From Bailinhaonella thermotolerans (lineage in GTDB: Bacteria > Actinomycetota > Actinomycetes > Streptosporangiales > Streptosporangiaceae), in NCBI RefSeq assembly GCF_003594875.1, contig NZ_QZEY01000008.1:264600-328599 (forward strand): a stretch of DNA of 64,000 bases, in the 5' to 3' direction. The notes below the pieces were generated by a model, which did not search any database, was not told the origin of the DNA, and worked only from the letters and a program-made list of their open reading frames with translations. A program made the translations under genes and the position numbers. Positions 1-10,588 of the stretch are shown here, piece by piece (within the stretch, counting starts at the first letter, position 1; every line of letters begins with the position of its first letter).

Positions 1-623
1 CCCGCGGGTATCTGCCCGGCGTGGGTGACGGCCTGGCCCAGGCCGCGCCAGGCGTCCCCCGTGACGACCAGGAAGACCGCGATCACCAGGAACACCACGA
101 CCGCGCCGACCTTGAGGAACTGGGTCGCCTCGACCGTGCGGTAGACCACCGGCGACAGCGTGAGCGCGAGCCCGATCACGACCAGCTCGGCGACCGCGAC
201 GAGTGTGATGTCCCACCCTCCCGTGGCGTACGACAGGACGGTGGCGGAGCTGGTCGCCCAGCCGGGCCAGATGTTGGCGAGCACGGCGAGCAGGGCGAAG
301 AGCAGGCCCCAGTGGCGCCAGAGGCGGCTGAAGCCGGTGAGGGCGGTCTCGCCGGTGGCGAGGGTGTAACGCTCGATCTCCATGTTGAGGAAGTACTGGG
401 CGGTGACCCCGACCACCGCCGCCCAGAGGAAGACGAGTCCCACATTCGCCGATATGTACGGCCATATGACGAATTCGCCGGATGCCAGGCCGACCCCGGC
501 CGCGATCACCCCGGGACCGAGGGCCCGGCGCAGCGGCTGGGGTTCGGGCAGGTCGGCGACCGCGGTGTCCGGCAGCCGGCCCTTCGCCGTGGGGAATCGG
601 GGGACGACGTCTGTGGCGCGCAT
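1..623 (-). CDS. Nramp-related metal-ion transporter, N-terminal part (cut by window edge)
   Basis: The minus-strand frame opens with ATG at 621-623 and stays open to the window edge, giving 207 residues of an unfinished membrane protein. After about 30 soluble residues come hydrophobic stretches typical of Nramp-family proton-coupled divalent metal transporters ([20 protein letters not shown], later [19 protein letters not shown] and [17 protein letters not shown]). The TM1 metal-binding motif DPGN of canonical Nramps is replaced by GVGLASGEF, as in a divergent actinobacterial branch of the family, so the substrate should not be assumed to be manganese or iron. The TM6 MPH motif would lie beyond the edge. 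It is divergent from the acyl-CoA dehydrogenase, separated by 168 nt. Confidence 0.75.
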   Translation of the reverse strand, partial: MRATDVVPRFPTAKGRLPDTAVADLPEPQPLRRALGPGVIAAGVGLASGEFVIWPYISANVGLVFLWAAVVGVTAQYFLNMEIERYTLATGETALTGFSRLWRHWGLLFALLAVLANIWPGWATSSATVLSYATGGWDITLVAVAELVVIGLALTLSPVVYRTVEATQFLKVGAVVVFLVIAVFLVVTGDAWRGLGQAVTHAGQIPA

Positions 624-725
624 TCAGGCCTCCCGGGGGTCGTCCGGGATCTCTACCCTCGCGTGTGCGTCATCCCACCTGCCGGTGGTTGCCAGTGGTT
701 ACCCGTGGGTAGCATCATGAGTAAG

Positions 726-745
726 GTTACTGACCAGTACGTAAC
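726..745. promoter_or_regulatory. Palindromic operator-like site upstream of acyl-CoA dehydrogenase
   Basis: The inner sequence TACTG-AC-CAGTA (728-739) is a 5-bp inverted repeat with a 2-bp centre, and it sits inside an outer GTTAC/GTAAC pair (726-730 and 741-745). It lies about 50 nt before the fadE-type start, in the shared region with the divergent transporter. This size and symmetry suit a TetR-family fatty-acid regulator, but no such regulator is adjacent, so the assignment is inference. Confidence 0.4.
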
Positions 746-791
746 ATCCCCGTCTCCCGCGGCGGGCGCCCCCGGTCAAGGAGAGAGCCTC

Positions 792-2615
792 ATGGGCCAC
801 TACAAGAGCAACCTTCGGGACACCGAGTTCAACCTCTTCGAGGTCTTCGGTCGCCAGGAGATCCTGGGCGCCGGCCCGTTCGCCGAAGTGGACGAGGACG
901 TCGCCAGGGAGCTCCTCAAGGAGATGAACAACCTGGCCACCGGCGTGCTGGCCGAGTCCTTCGAGGAGGGCGACCGCAACCCGCCGGTCTTCGACCCCGA
1001 GACGAAGACGGTGAAGGTCCCCGAGGGCTTCAAGAAGTCCTACCAGGCGCTGATCAACGGCGGCTGGGCCCACCTCGACCTGCCGCAGGACCTGGGCGGC
1101 CCCGGCATCCCGCGCACGCTCGCCTGGTCGCTCGCCGAGATGGTCCTGGGCGCCAACCCCGCGCTCTACATGTACGCCGCGGGCCCGAACTTCGCGTACA
1201 CCCTGTGGAAGCTGGGCACCCCGGAGCAGAAGCGCTTCGCCGAGCTGGCGATCGAGCGCAACTGGGGCGCCACCATGGTCCTCACCGAGCCGGACGCCGG
1301 CTCCGACGTGGGCGCCGGCCGGGCCAAGGCCGTACAGCAGCCCGACGGCACCTGGCACATCGAGGGCGTCAAGCGCTTCATCACCAGCGCCGAGCACGAC
1401 ATGTCGGAGAACATCTTCCACCTCGTGCTGGCCCGCCCCGAGGGCCACGGCCCGGGCACCAAGGGCCTGTCGATGTTCCTCGTGCCGAAGTACCACGTGG
1501 ACCTTTCGACCGGTGAGCTCGGCGAGCGCAACGGCGTCTACGTCACCAACGTCGAGAAGAAGATGGGCCTGAAGGTCTCCACGACCTGCGAGGTCACCTT
1601 CGGCGAGACGCACCCGGCGGTCGGCACGCTCGTGGGCGACGTGCACGAGGGCATCAAGCAGATGTTCATGATCATCGAGCACGCCCGCATGATGGTCGGC
1701 ACGAAGGCGATCGCCACCCTCTCCACCGGCTACCTCAACGCGCTCGAGTACGCCAAGGAGCGCGTCCAGGGCGCCGACATGACGCAGATGACGGACAAGA
1801 CCGCGCCGCGCGTCGCCATCACCCACCACCCGGACGTGCGCCGCTCGCTGATGCTCCAGAAGGCGTACGCCGAGGGCATGCGGGCGCTGGTCCTCTACAC
1901 CGCCACCTTCCAGGACGACGTGCTGCTCGCCGCCGCGCGCGGGGAGACCGACCACGACGCCGAGGCCATGAACGACCTGCTCCTGCCGCTGGTCAAGGGC
2001 GTCGGCTCCGAGCGGTCGTACGAGCTGCTGGCGACCTCGCTGCAGACGCTCGGCGGGTCCGGGTACCTCCAGGAGTACCCGATCGAGCAGTACATCCGGG
2101 ACGCCAAGATCGACACCCTCTACGAGGGCACGACCGCGATCCAGGGCCTGGACCTGTTCTTCCGCAAGATCCTCCGCGACCAGGGCCGCGCGCTCGGCAG
2201 GCTGGCCGAGGAGATCAAGGCGTTCGCGGGCTCCGAGGCCGGCAACGGCCGCCTCAAGGAGGAGCGCGCCCTGCTCGCCGCCGCCCTCGCCGACGTCAAG
2301 GCCATGGGCGACACGATGGCCGGCTGGGCGATCGGCTCGCTGGAGAACCCGCGCGAGGTCTACAAGGTGGGCCTGAACTCCACCCGCTTCCTGCTCGCCC
2401 TCGGCGACCTGGTCATCGGCTGGCTCCTCCTCCGCCAGGCCGAGGTCGCGCTCGCCCGCCTCGGCGAGTCCGACAACGACAAGGCGTTCTACACCGGCAA
2501 GGTCGCGGCGGCGTCGTTCTTCGCCCGCTCGGTCCTGCCCCGCCTGGCGAGCGAGCGCGCCATCGTCGCCGGCACCGGCCTGGACCTGATGGACCTCCCG
2601 GAGGAGGCCTTCTGA
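792..2615 (+). CDS. Acyl-CoA dehydrogenase, long FadE5-like type
   Basis: A 607-residue flavoenzyme for the first oxidation step of fatty acyl-CoA beta-oxidation (acyl-CoA to trans-2-enoyl-CoA). The length matches the approximately 600-residue FadE5-like branch, which has an extra C-terminal domain compared with 380-residue acyl-CoA dehydrogenases. The FAD/substrate motif [10 protein letters not shown] is at residues 165-174, and the catalytic-base region YEGTTAIQ is at 444-451 with Glu445. The ATG at 792 follows a strong site (AAGGAGAGA, 779-787). The frame is open far upstream, but a longer start would run through the transporter promoter region. The palindrome about 50 nt upstream suggests repressor control. 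It is monocistronic as far as seen. Chain-length specificity cannot be read from sequence. Confidence 0.92.
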   Translation: MGHYKSNLRDTEFNLFEVFGRQEILGAGPFAEVDEDVARELLKEMNNLATGVLAESFEEGDRNPPVFDPETKTVKVPEGFKKSYQALINGGWAHLDLPQDLGGPGIPRTLAWSLAEMVLGANPALYMYAAGPNFAYTLWKLGTPEQKRFAELAIERNWGATMVLTEPDAGSDVGAGRAKAVQQPDGTWHIEGVKRFITSAEHDMSENIFHLVLARPEGHGPGTKGLSMFLVPKYHVDLSTGELGERNGVYVTNVEKKMGLKVSTTCEVTFGETHPAVGTLVGDVHEGIKQMFMIIEHARMMVGTKAIATLSTGYLNALEYAKERVQGADMTQMTDKTAPRVAITHHPDVRRSLMLQKAYAEGMRALVLYTATFQDDVLLAAARGETDHDAEAMNDLLLPLVKGVGSERSYELLATSLQTLGGSGYLQEYPIEQYIRDAKIDTLYEGTTAIQGLDLFFRKILRDQGRALGRLAEEIKAFAGSEAGNGRLKEERALLAAALADVKAMGDTMAGWAIGSLENPREVYKVGLNSTRFLLALGDLVIGWLLLRQAEVALARLGESDNDKAFYTGKVAAASFFARSVLPRLASERAIVAGTGLDLMDLPEEAF

Positions 2616-2765
2616 TCGGTGGGCGGCCCCGGATCTGATCTCCGGGCGCCCCCGAACGGGAGCCGGGCGTGGCCTTACGGAAAGTACTGCAAGATCACGC
2701 CCGGTTGGTAATGTGAGCGCGGATGCCGTCGGCGTCCGCGCTTTCACCATTTGGAGGTCGCGGTC

Positions 2766-2981
2766 ATGGGCATAGGCGTAAGCATCTTCCTGATCACCCT
2801 CGGCGCGATCCTCCGCTTCGCCATAACGGCCGAGGTCCCCGGCATCGACATCCAGAACATGGGGGTCATCCTCATGGTCGTCGGCGGGATCGGGGTGGTC
2901 CTCAGCGTCCTGTTCATGACCCGCCGGGGCCGCACCGCCGAGGACGACCTCATGAACAACGAGGGCCCGCCGCGCGTCTAG
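2766..2981 (+). CDS. DUF6458 family small membrane protein
   Basis: A 71-residue protein with two hydrophobic segments (about residues 2-22 and 30-52) and a polar tail ending in acidic residues. The MGIGVSIFLITLGAILRFA start and the GID-MGVILMVVGGIG core are typical of the actinobacterial DUF6458 family, whose function is unknown. ATG 2766 is chosen over an upstream TTG because GGAGG at 2753-2757 sits correctly before it. The stop overlaps by 4 nt with the stop of the convergent Dabb gene, so the two genes share their 3' ends without a terminator. Confidence 0.8.
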   Translation: MGIGVSIFLITLGAILRFAITAEVPGIDIQNMGVILMVVGGIGVVLSVLFMTRRGRTAEDDLMNNEGPPRV

Positions 2982-3271
2982 ACCTCGTACTGCACCGACG
3001 CCCGCTCCGCCACGATCGGGGCGATGAACTCCGCGATCACCCTCCGGTGCTCCGGATGGTCCCGGTACACCAGGTAGTCGTCCACGCCGTCGAAGTCCGC
3101 GACCAGCGCGAAGTCGAACGTCCCCTCGTTCACCCCCGCGTCCGCCCCCATCTCGTAGCGGCGGATCTCCCCGATGATCCCCGGCAGCCTCCCCAGCTCG
3201 GCCGCCACCCGGCTCCGGGCCTCCTCCGACGCCTCGTCCTTCCACCGGAACACCACGACGTGCCTGAACAT
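2978..3271 (-). CDS. Dabb (stress-responsive A/B barrel) protein
   Basis: A 97-residue single-domain protein with the family's N-terminal strand MFRHVVVFRWKD, a central FDFALVADFD strand and the YRDHPEHRRVIAEF helix. This is a complete ferredoxin-like alpha/beta barrel of the Dabb superfamily, usually dimeric and of unclear substrate. Members have been linked to stress responses or act as small enzymes in polyketide tailoring. No neighbouring biosynthetic genes support the latter here. It is convergent with the DUF6458 gene, sharing the final 4 nt. Confidence 0.85.
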   Translation of the reverse strand: MFRHVVVFRWKDEASEEARSRVAAELGRLPGIIGEIRRYEMGADAGVNEGTFDFALVADFDGVDDYLVYRDHPEHRRVIAEFIAPIVAERASVQYEV

Positions 3272-3391
3272 CAGTCCTCCTCGGTTGCGAACGACAGCAC
3301 TGTACGGCTCCCGCCCCCGCCGCCCCGGCCCGCCCCCGCCCGCGCCTGACGTGCGGCTCCGGGCCCTGGCGTACGGCGGCCGCGGGACGGG

Positions 3392-4183
3392 TCACCAGAC
3401 CCGGGCCGTGGCTCCCTCGACGACCAGGGCCTGACCGTCGCGCAGCGCGTGCACGGGCACGCCCCGGGCGCGATGCTCGGCGGCCAGGGCGGTCAGGACC
3501 GGCGACTCCGGGTGGTCCGGGGAGTCCACGTGGGGGATGAAGGGGCGGTCGAGGACGCCCAGGCCGGTCCAGATGGGCGGAGCCGGGGCCTCGGCCGGGT
3601 CGTCGCAGCGGTCGAGGCCGCGCAGGTCCGGGGACAGCACGCAGGGGCCGGCGCTGTACCCGGCGTAGACGATGGCGTCATCGCGGATGAGGGCGGGCAG
3701 GACCCGGTCGGCGCCGCTGCGGGCCAGGGCGTGGCGGAGGACGAAGACGTTGCCGCCACGGACCCAGAGGGCCGGGGCGCGGGTCAGGGCCCGGCGGATC
3801 TCGGCGGGCGAGGCGCCGTAGTGGTCGCGCAGGTCCAGCTCGAAGGGGCGCAGGCCCAGACCGGCGAGCGCCCTCAGCTCCCGCCGCACCCCGGCCTGGC
3901 GCTCCCCGGGAGGCTGGGCGTCCATGGCGTTCGCGATCACCGCGATCCCGGCGGTCTCAGTGGTCCCGACGATCCCCGCTCCGGCGGTCCCGGCGGTCTC
4001 AGTGGTCCCGGCGGTCTCAGCGGTCCCGGCGGTCTCAGTGGTCCCGACGATCCCCGCGCCGGCGGTCCCGGCGGTCCCGGGTTCGGCGGTCCCGGCGGTC
4101 CCGGAACCGGTCGCGCCGGCGAGCAGGGCGAGGAGGCGGTCGGGGCGGTCTCCGAGGCGGAAGGAGGACAGATACAGCCGCAT
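3392..4183 (-). CDS. Peptidase E-like (S51 / class I glutamine amidotransferase fold) protein
   Basis: A 263-residue protein of the S51 superfamily. The nucleophile elbow GYSAG (Ser177) is preceded by a VRGGNVFVLRHAL segment that matches the family's GGN motif. The family is cytosolic and includes alpha-aspartyl dipeptidases and cyanophycinases. The oddity is residues 25-80: after the first strand (MRLYLSSFRLG) and helix there is a Gly-Thr-Ala-rich insertion (units such as GTTETAGTA) encoded by a tandem DNA repeat, before the normal VIANAMD strand resumes. Typical members have only a short loop there. The gene is probably functional because the frame is kept. No partner genes are evident. Confidence 0.8.
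   Translation of the reverse strand: MRLYLSSFRLGDRPDRLLALLAGATGSGTAGTAEPGTAGTAGAGIVGTTETAGTAETAGTTETAGTAGAGIVGTTETAGIAVIANAMDAQPPGERQAGVRRELRALAGLGLRPFELDLRDHYGASPAEIRRALTRAPALWVRGGNVFVLRHALARSGADRVLPALIRDDAIVYAGYSAGPCVLSPDLRGLDRCDDPAEAPAPPIWTGLGVLDRPFIPHVDSPDHPESPVLTALAAEHRARGVPVHALRDGQALVVEGATARVW
3945..4110. repeat. In-frame minisatellite inside the peptidase E-like gene
   Basis: GC-rich tandem copies of variants of CGGCGGTCTCAGTGGTCC and CGGCGGTCCC. A longer unit containing CTCAGTGGTCCCGACGATCC occurs twice, from about 3956 and 4034. All repeat lengths keep the minus-strand frame open. This looks like slipped-strand expansion within the coding region. Confidence 0.75.
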
Positions 4184-4261
4184 CCGGGAACCCTAACCGG
4201 GGGTGCCGGTCCCGCCGGTCTGGTACGCCTGGAAGCCTCGCGGTGATCATGGGAGGACGTC

Positions 4262-5011
4262 GTGACCGACTGGGACCGCATTCTCGGGCTGCTCGACCCG
4301 GCGCCGGAGCGCGCCGACGTGTCGCGGGGCTACCTGGACCTGCTGGGGACGCGGCCGGACCCGCCGAGCGGGCTGGGCGAGGCGCTGATGCGGACGCGCG
4401 TGGTGCCGCTGATCTACGAGCGCTACTGGCGGCCGCTGCTGGCCGGGCTGGCCAAGGGGGTGACCGGCCCGACCACCGCCCAGGAGTACCGCCTGGCGCG
4501 CGAGCTGCTGGCCGTACGGCCGGGCGACACGGTGCTCGACGTCGCCTGCGGGCCCGGCAACTTCACCCGGGAGCTGGCGCGCGCCGCCGGGCCGGACGGG
4601 CTGGTCGTGGGGCTCGACGCCTCGCCGCCGATGCTGGAGCGCGCGGTCGCCGGGACCTCCGCCCGCAATGTGGCCTATGTCCGGGGTGACGCCGTGGAGC
4701 TGCCCTTCTCCCCCAGGACCTTCGACGCCGTCTGCTGCTTTCTGGCGCTCAACATGTTCGACGAGCCCTTCCGGGCGCTCGACCGCATGGCCGGGGTGCT
4801 CGCCCCCGGCGGCCGCATCGCCATCATGACCTCCTGCGCCCGCGGCCCCGAGCCGCTGCACACCCCGCAGCGGCTCGTCGGCGCCCTGGCCGGCATGCGC
4901 GTCTTCACCGGCTCCGAACTGGTCTACGCCCTGGCCGACCGCGGCTTCACCGCCATCCGCCGCCGCGCCTACGGCCTCACCCAGATCATCGGCGCCCGCC
5001 TCACCCCCTGA
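4262..5011 (+). CDS. Class I SAM-dependent methyltransferase
   Basis: A 249-residue protein with a Rossmann-type SAM site: motif I VLDVACGPGNFTREL at about residues 91-105, an acidic strand end (VVGLDAS), then a motif II-like region and VLAPGGRIAIM as motif III. The N-terminal 80 residues form a separate helical region common in the UbiE/Methyltransf_11-like group. The acceptor molecule is unknown. GTG 4262 follows GGGAGGA at 4251-4257. The last codons lie inside a 17-bp tandem repeat that continues past the stop. It is divergent from the peptidase gene and convergent with purL. Confidence 0.85.
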   Translation: MTDWDRILGLLDPAPERADVSRGYLDLLGTRPDPPSGLGEALMRTRVVPLIYERYWRPLLAGLAKGVTGPTTAQEYRLARELLAVRPGDTVLDVACGPGNFTRELARAAGPDGLVVGLDASPPMLERAVAGTSARNVAYVRGDAVELPFSPRTFDAVCCFLALNMFDEPFRALDRMAGVLAPGGRIAIMTSCARGPEPLHTPQRLVGALAGMRVFTGSELVYALADRGFTAIRRRAYGLTQIIGARLTP

Positions 5012-5079
5012 CCCGCCTCACCCCCTGACCCGCCTCACCCCTGGCCGTCTCACCCCCCTGACCCGCCTCTCCCCCGACC
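4997..5079. repeat. 17-bp tandem repeat across the methyltransferase stop codon
   Basis: About five copies of CGCCTCACCCCCTGACC, the first two exact and the others degenerate. The TGA stop of the methyltransferase (5009-5011) lies inside the first copy. The array therefore creates the C-terminal residues and then runs into the intergenic space. Confidence 0.8.
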
Positions 5080-5165
5080 CGGCGGACCGGCGCGGCCCGG
5101 CGGAGCCGTACGGCACGGCGGGCGCGGCCGTACGCCCGCGCGGCGCGTGACGGGCCCGGACGCGC

Positions 5166-5200
5166 GGAAGCCCGCGCCCCCCGGGGGGACGCGGGCTTCC
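5166..5200. terminator. Bidirectional hairpin between methyltransferase and purL
   Basis: GGAAGCCCGCG (5166-5176) pairs perfectly with CGCGGGCTTCC (5190-5200) around a C/G-only loop. It lies between the convergent methyltransferase and purL stops, where a shared factor-independent terminator is expected. There is no long T run, as usual in actinomycetes. Confidence 0.75.
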
Positions 5201-5226
5201 GGGGCCGGCCGCCGGCGAGACGGCCG

Positions 5227-7481
<2,255 letters not shown>

Positions 7482-7485
<4 letters not shown>

Positions 7486-8162
7486 GCGTTGACAAGCCTC
7501 TTCAGGACGGAGGTGAAGAAGGGGAGCCCGTCGGTGCCGGGCCCGGTGAGCTCCTCGATCGCGTGCTCGGGGTGGGGCATCAGGCCGACGACGTTCCCGG
7601 CCTCGTTGGTGACGCCCGCGATGTCGTTCATGGAGCCGTTGGGGTTGACGCCGAGGTACCGGGCGACGACCCGGCCCTCGCGCTCCAGTTCCGACAGGGT
7701 GGCCGCGTCCGCGACGTACCGGCCCTCGCCGTTCTTGACCGGGATGACGACCTCCTGGCCCGGGGAGTACTCCGAGGTCCAGGCGGTCTCGGTGTTCTCC
7801 ACGCGGAGGCGCTGGTCGTGGCAGCCGAAGTGGAGGTTCTCGTTGCGGATGAGGGCCCCGGGCAGCAGGTGCGACTCGCAGAGCACCTGGAAGCCGTTGC
7901 AGATGCCGAGCACCGGCAGCCCGGCGCGGGCCGCGGGGATCAGCTCCTGCATCACGGGGGCGAATCGGGCGATGGCCCCGGCGCGGAGGTAGTCGCCGTA
8001 GGAGAACCCGCCCGGCAGGATCACGGCGTCCACGCCGTGCAGGTCGGGGTCCGCGTGCCACAGGGGTACGGCCCGCGCTTCCGCCAGCCGTACGGCACGC
8101 GCCGCATCGCGATCATCAAGAGAGCCGGGGAACGTGATGACGCCAACCCGGGCAGTGCTCAT
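7482..8162 (-). CDS. purQ: Phosphoribosylformylglycinamidine synthase glutaminase subunit PurQ
   Basis: A 226-residue class I glutamine amidotransferase that supplies ammonia to PurL. The nucleophile Cys88 is in LGICNGFQ, the oxyanion-hole region is in [10 protein letters not shown], and the catalytic His197 and Glu199 are in MPHPEH. The full triad is present. The 3' end overlaps purL by 4 nt. Upstream lie 240 nt and then an anti-sigma-type ATPase gene, which breaks the usual tight purS-purQ-purL order. Confidence 0.97.
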
Positions 8163-8402
8163 GGTGCTGTCCTTAGGAGGTCCGGCAGCGGTCCGCCCAG
8201 GTTATCGGGTGGGGAATCGTGCCCGCGCAGGGGATGGCCGACCCGCCGCGCGGGAACGGCCCGGCGCGGGGGCGGCGAGAACCGGGGCGGCGAGAAGAAG
8301 AGAGAACGGAGGGCGGCGCGGGGAGCGACGAGGGAAGGGGAGAGCCGGGGGCGGCGCGAGGGGCGCGGCGCCGGCCGGCCCGGGTCCGGCGGGGAACCCG
8401 GG

Positions 8403-8858
8403 TCAGCTCGCCAGGGCGGCGAGTTCGCGCTCGAGCTGCGGCAGGGGGGCGTCCTCCTGCCAGGCGAGGTGCTTCCTCAGCCACACCGTGGTGCCGGCGC
8501 CGGGGGTGTCCTCGAACGCCACGTCGTCGACCACGGCCTTCATGATCTGGATCCCCCGGCCGTTCTCCGCCTCCGGCGGCGGAGGAACCATCTCGTCGGG
8601 CACCACGGACAGCCCCCGCCCGCGATCCCTGATCTTCAGCACGCACCGTCCCCCGTCGAGACGGAAGTCCACGTCGTAACGCGCGGTCGGCCCGCCGTGG
8701 CGCACCGCGTTGGAACACGCCTCGGAGGTGGCCAGGAGAATATCCGCCACGCATTCCTCGGCCACCCCGACGGAACGCAGCGCGTCTCCCAGCAGCCGGC
8801 GTACGACGGGAATCCCCGCCGGCTCACGCGGCAGGGTAAGGGAGAATCGGATGTCCAC
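8403..8858 (-). CDS. ATP-binding anti-sigma / RsbW-like serine kinase domain protein
   Basis: A GHKL/HATPase_c single-domain protein of 151 residues from GTG 8858. The N-box is in LATSEACSNAVRHGG, the G1 box in IRDRGRGL, and a second glycine box in NGRGIQIMKAVVDD. The architecture is that of the many actinobacterial RsbW/SpoIIAB-type proteins that bind or phosphorylate anti-sigma-factor antagonists. No partner sigma or antagonist gene is next to it. GTG 8858 is preferred because GGGAGGGGG precedes it. GTG 8885, or a TTG that would overlap purS, are alternatives. It sits between purS and purQ on the same strand, and whether it is cotranscribed with them is unclear. Confidence 0.8.
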   Translation of the reverse strand: MDIRFSLTLPREPAGIPVVRRLLGDALRSVGVAEECVADILLATSEACSNAVRHGGPTARYDVDFRLDGGRCVLKIRDRGRGLSVVPDEMVPPPPEAENGRGIQIMKAVVDDVAFEDTPGAGTTVWLRKHLAWQEDAPLPQLERELAALAS

Positions 8859-8937
8859 GACCCCCTCCCGCTGTTGCAGAGTCACCTTCCAAAGGTTTCC
8901 CCGCTGCGGCGGCGGTAATCGCTGAATGACCGCCTTG

Positions 8938-9180
8938 TTATTCGACCCGGAGGGTGAAGTCCTCAATCACGGTGTTGGCCAGGAGCGTTTCGGCCATCTT
9001 GCGGACTTCGGCGAGCGCCGCGTCGTCGGCGGGGCCGTCGATTTCGACCTCGAAACGCTTGCCCTGGCGTACCGAGGCCACGCCGGTGAAGCCCAGCCGG
9101 GGCAGCGCGCGGGCGATGGCCTGCCCCTGCGCGTCGAGAATCTCAGGCTTGAGCATGACGTCGACGATGACGCGCGCCAC
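8938..9180 (-). CDS. purS: Phosphoribosylformylglycinamidine synthase subunit PurS
   Basis: The 80-residue PurS subunit, a small alpha/beta protein that bridges PurL and PurQ in the FGAM synthase complex. The opening ARVIVDVMLKPEILDAQG, the GF-GVASVRQGK-F-VEI centre and the IEDFTLRVE end fit the family over its full length. GTG 9178-9180 follows CAGGAGGAACCCT. It is the first gene of the minus-strand cluster purS / anti-sigma-type ATPase / purQ / purL, with its promoter in the 305-nt divergent region shared with the 2-oxo acid dehydrogenase operon. Confidence 0.95.
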   Translation of the reverse strand: MARVIVDVMLKPEILDAQGQAIARALPRLGFTGVASVRQGKRFEVEIDGPADDAALAEVRKMAETLLANTVIEDFTLRVE

Positions 9181-9485
9181 AGGGTTCCTCCTGGTAAGCG
9201 GGGGTGGTTACGCCCCGCAAGCGTACGCCAGGGAAGGGTGCGCGGGCGTACGCGACCCCGTGTGCGACCCCCTCGGCCGGGGCAAGTCCCAGGTATGAGC
9301 CGGATCGCCGACAGAGAGCACAAGGTTCGCATTCTCCGCGAACGGGGTCTTGCGCGCACCGGTGTGACCTCTGCCACGATGACGGTAGGCGGCCGTCCCA
9401 CGTCGAACCGGGGGCGGACCGGAGCACTGGCCGGCGCGACGGCAATCCCGACCGCGCGGGCCCCGAGGCACACCAGGAGTGGCAC
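9181..9485. other. Divergent promoter region, purS / 2-oxo acid dehydrogenase
   Basis: 305 nt without a credible gene. Short frames through it (for example from ATG 9296) have no ribosome site or family features. It must hold the promoters of both operons, but no convincing -35/-10 pair is visible. One CGATGAC word (9377-9383) matches the half-site of the purF palindrome; a single 7-mer is weak evidence. Confidence 0.5.
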
Positions 9486-10586
9486 GTGACCGTCGACGCC
9501 TCTCGCGGTGCAGACGCACCCCCCGAGCTCGTCCAGCTCCTCACCCCTGAGGGTGAGCTGGTCGAACATCCCGACTACGAATTCGACCTGACGGCCGAGG
9601 ACGTCAAGTCCCTCTACCGCGACCTGGTCCTGGTCCGCCGCGTGGACCTGGAGGCCGTCGCGCTCCAGCGCCAGGGCGAGCTGGGCATCTGGGCCTCGCT
9701 GCTGGGCCAGGAGGCCGCGCAGATCGGCTCCGGGCGCGCGCTCACCGAGCAGGACATGGCCTTCCCGACGTACCGCGAGCACGGCGTCGCCTGGTGCCGC
9801 GGGGTCGATCCGGTGAAGCTGCTGGGATTGTTCCGCGGCGTCAACCACGGGGGCTGGGACCCGGCGGAACACAATTTCCACCTCTACACGATCGTCATCG
9901 GAAGCCAGACGCTGCACGCCACCGGATACGCGATGGGAATCCAGCGCGACGGGGCCGAGGCGGCGACCATCGTCTATTTCGGTGACGGCGCGACTTCGCA
10001 AGGTGACGTCAACGAGTCGTTCATCTGGGCGTCGGTGTTCAACGCGCCCGTGGTGTTCTTCTGCCAGAACAATCAGTGGGCCATTTCCGAGCCGCTGGAG
10101 AAGCAGTCGCGCATCCCGCTTTACCGCCGCGCCTCGGGATTTGGTTTTCCCGGCGTCCGGGTTGACGGGAACGATGTCTTCGCGTGCCTGGCCGTCACGA
10201 AGAAGGCGCTCCAGGCGGCCCGCGAGGGGCAGGGCCCCACGCTCATCGAGGCGTTCACCTACCGCATGGGCGCGCACACCACCTCCGACGACCCCACGCG
10301 CTACCGGCTGGAGACCGAGCTGGAGGCCTGGAAGCTCAAGGACCCGATCGAGCGCGTGAAGGCCTACCTGTTCAAGAACGAGCTGGCCGACCAGGAGTTC
10401 TTCGACCGGATCGAGGCCGAGGCGGCGGAGCTGGGCAAGAGCGTGCGCACGCGCTGCCTGGAGATGCCCGACCCCGACCCGATGGAGATGTTCGAGCACG
10501 TGTACGCGCACCCGCACGTGCTGCTCGCCGAGGAGCGCGCGCAGTTCGCCGACTACCTCGCCGGTTTCGAGGAGGAGGTGGCGTGA
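9486..10586 (+). CDS. 2-oxo acid dehydrogenase E1 component, alpha subunit
   Basis: A 366-residue thiamine-diphosphate subunit. The GDG...NN motif starts at Gly166 (GDGATSQGDVNESFIWAS then CQNNQWAIS), and the phosphorylation-loop-like YRMGAHTTSDDPTRYR follows. It forms an alpha2beta2 E1 with the next gene and decarboxylates a 2-oxo acid onto the E2 lipoyl arm. It is often labelled pyruvate dehydrogenase alpha, but this actinobacterial three-gene arrangement usually encodes the branched-chain complex (BkdA). The valine/leucine dehydrogenase at 27.4 kb would supply its substrates. GTG 9486 follows CAGGAGTGGCAC. Pyruvate specificity cannot be excluded from sequence. Confidence 0.88.
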   Translation: MTVDASRGADAPPELVQLLTPEGELVEHPDYEFDLTAEDVKSLYRDLVLVRRVDLEAVALQRQGELGIWASLLGQEAAQIGSGRALTEQDMAFPTYREHGVAWCRGVDPVKLLGLFRGVNHGGWDPAEHNFHLYTIVIGSQTLHATGYAMGIQRDGAEAATIVYFGDGATSQGDVNESFIWASVFNAPVVFFCQNNQWAISEPLEKQSRIPLYRRASGFGFPGVRVDGNDVFACLAVTKKALQAAREGQGPTLIEAFTYRMGAHTTSDDPTRYRLETELEAWKLKDPIERVKAYLFKNELADQEFFDRIEAEAAELGKSVRTRCLEMPDPDPMEMFEHVYAHPHVLLAEERAQFADYLAGFEEEVA

Positions 10587-10588
10587 AG

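Noticed and set aside
699..3395. Long open frame of 898 codons antisense to the acyl-CoA dehydrogenase
   Set aside because: Its product is Arg/Gly/Asp-rich without domains; it is the usual antisense artefact of high-GC third positions, and the sense gene is clear.
9296..9489. Possible small gene in the purS/E1 alpha divergent region
   Set aside because: No ribosome site, Arg/Thr/Ala-rich product and it would overlap the E1 alpha start.
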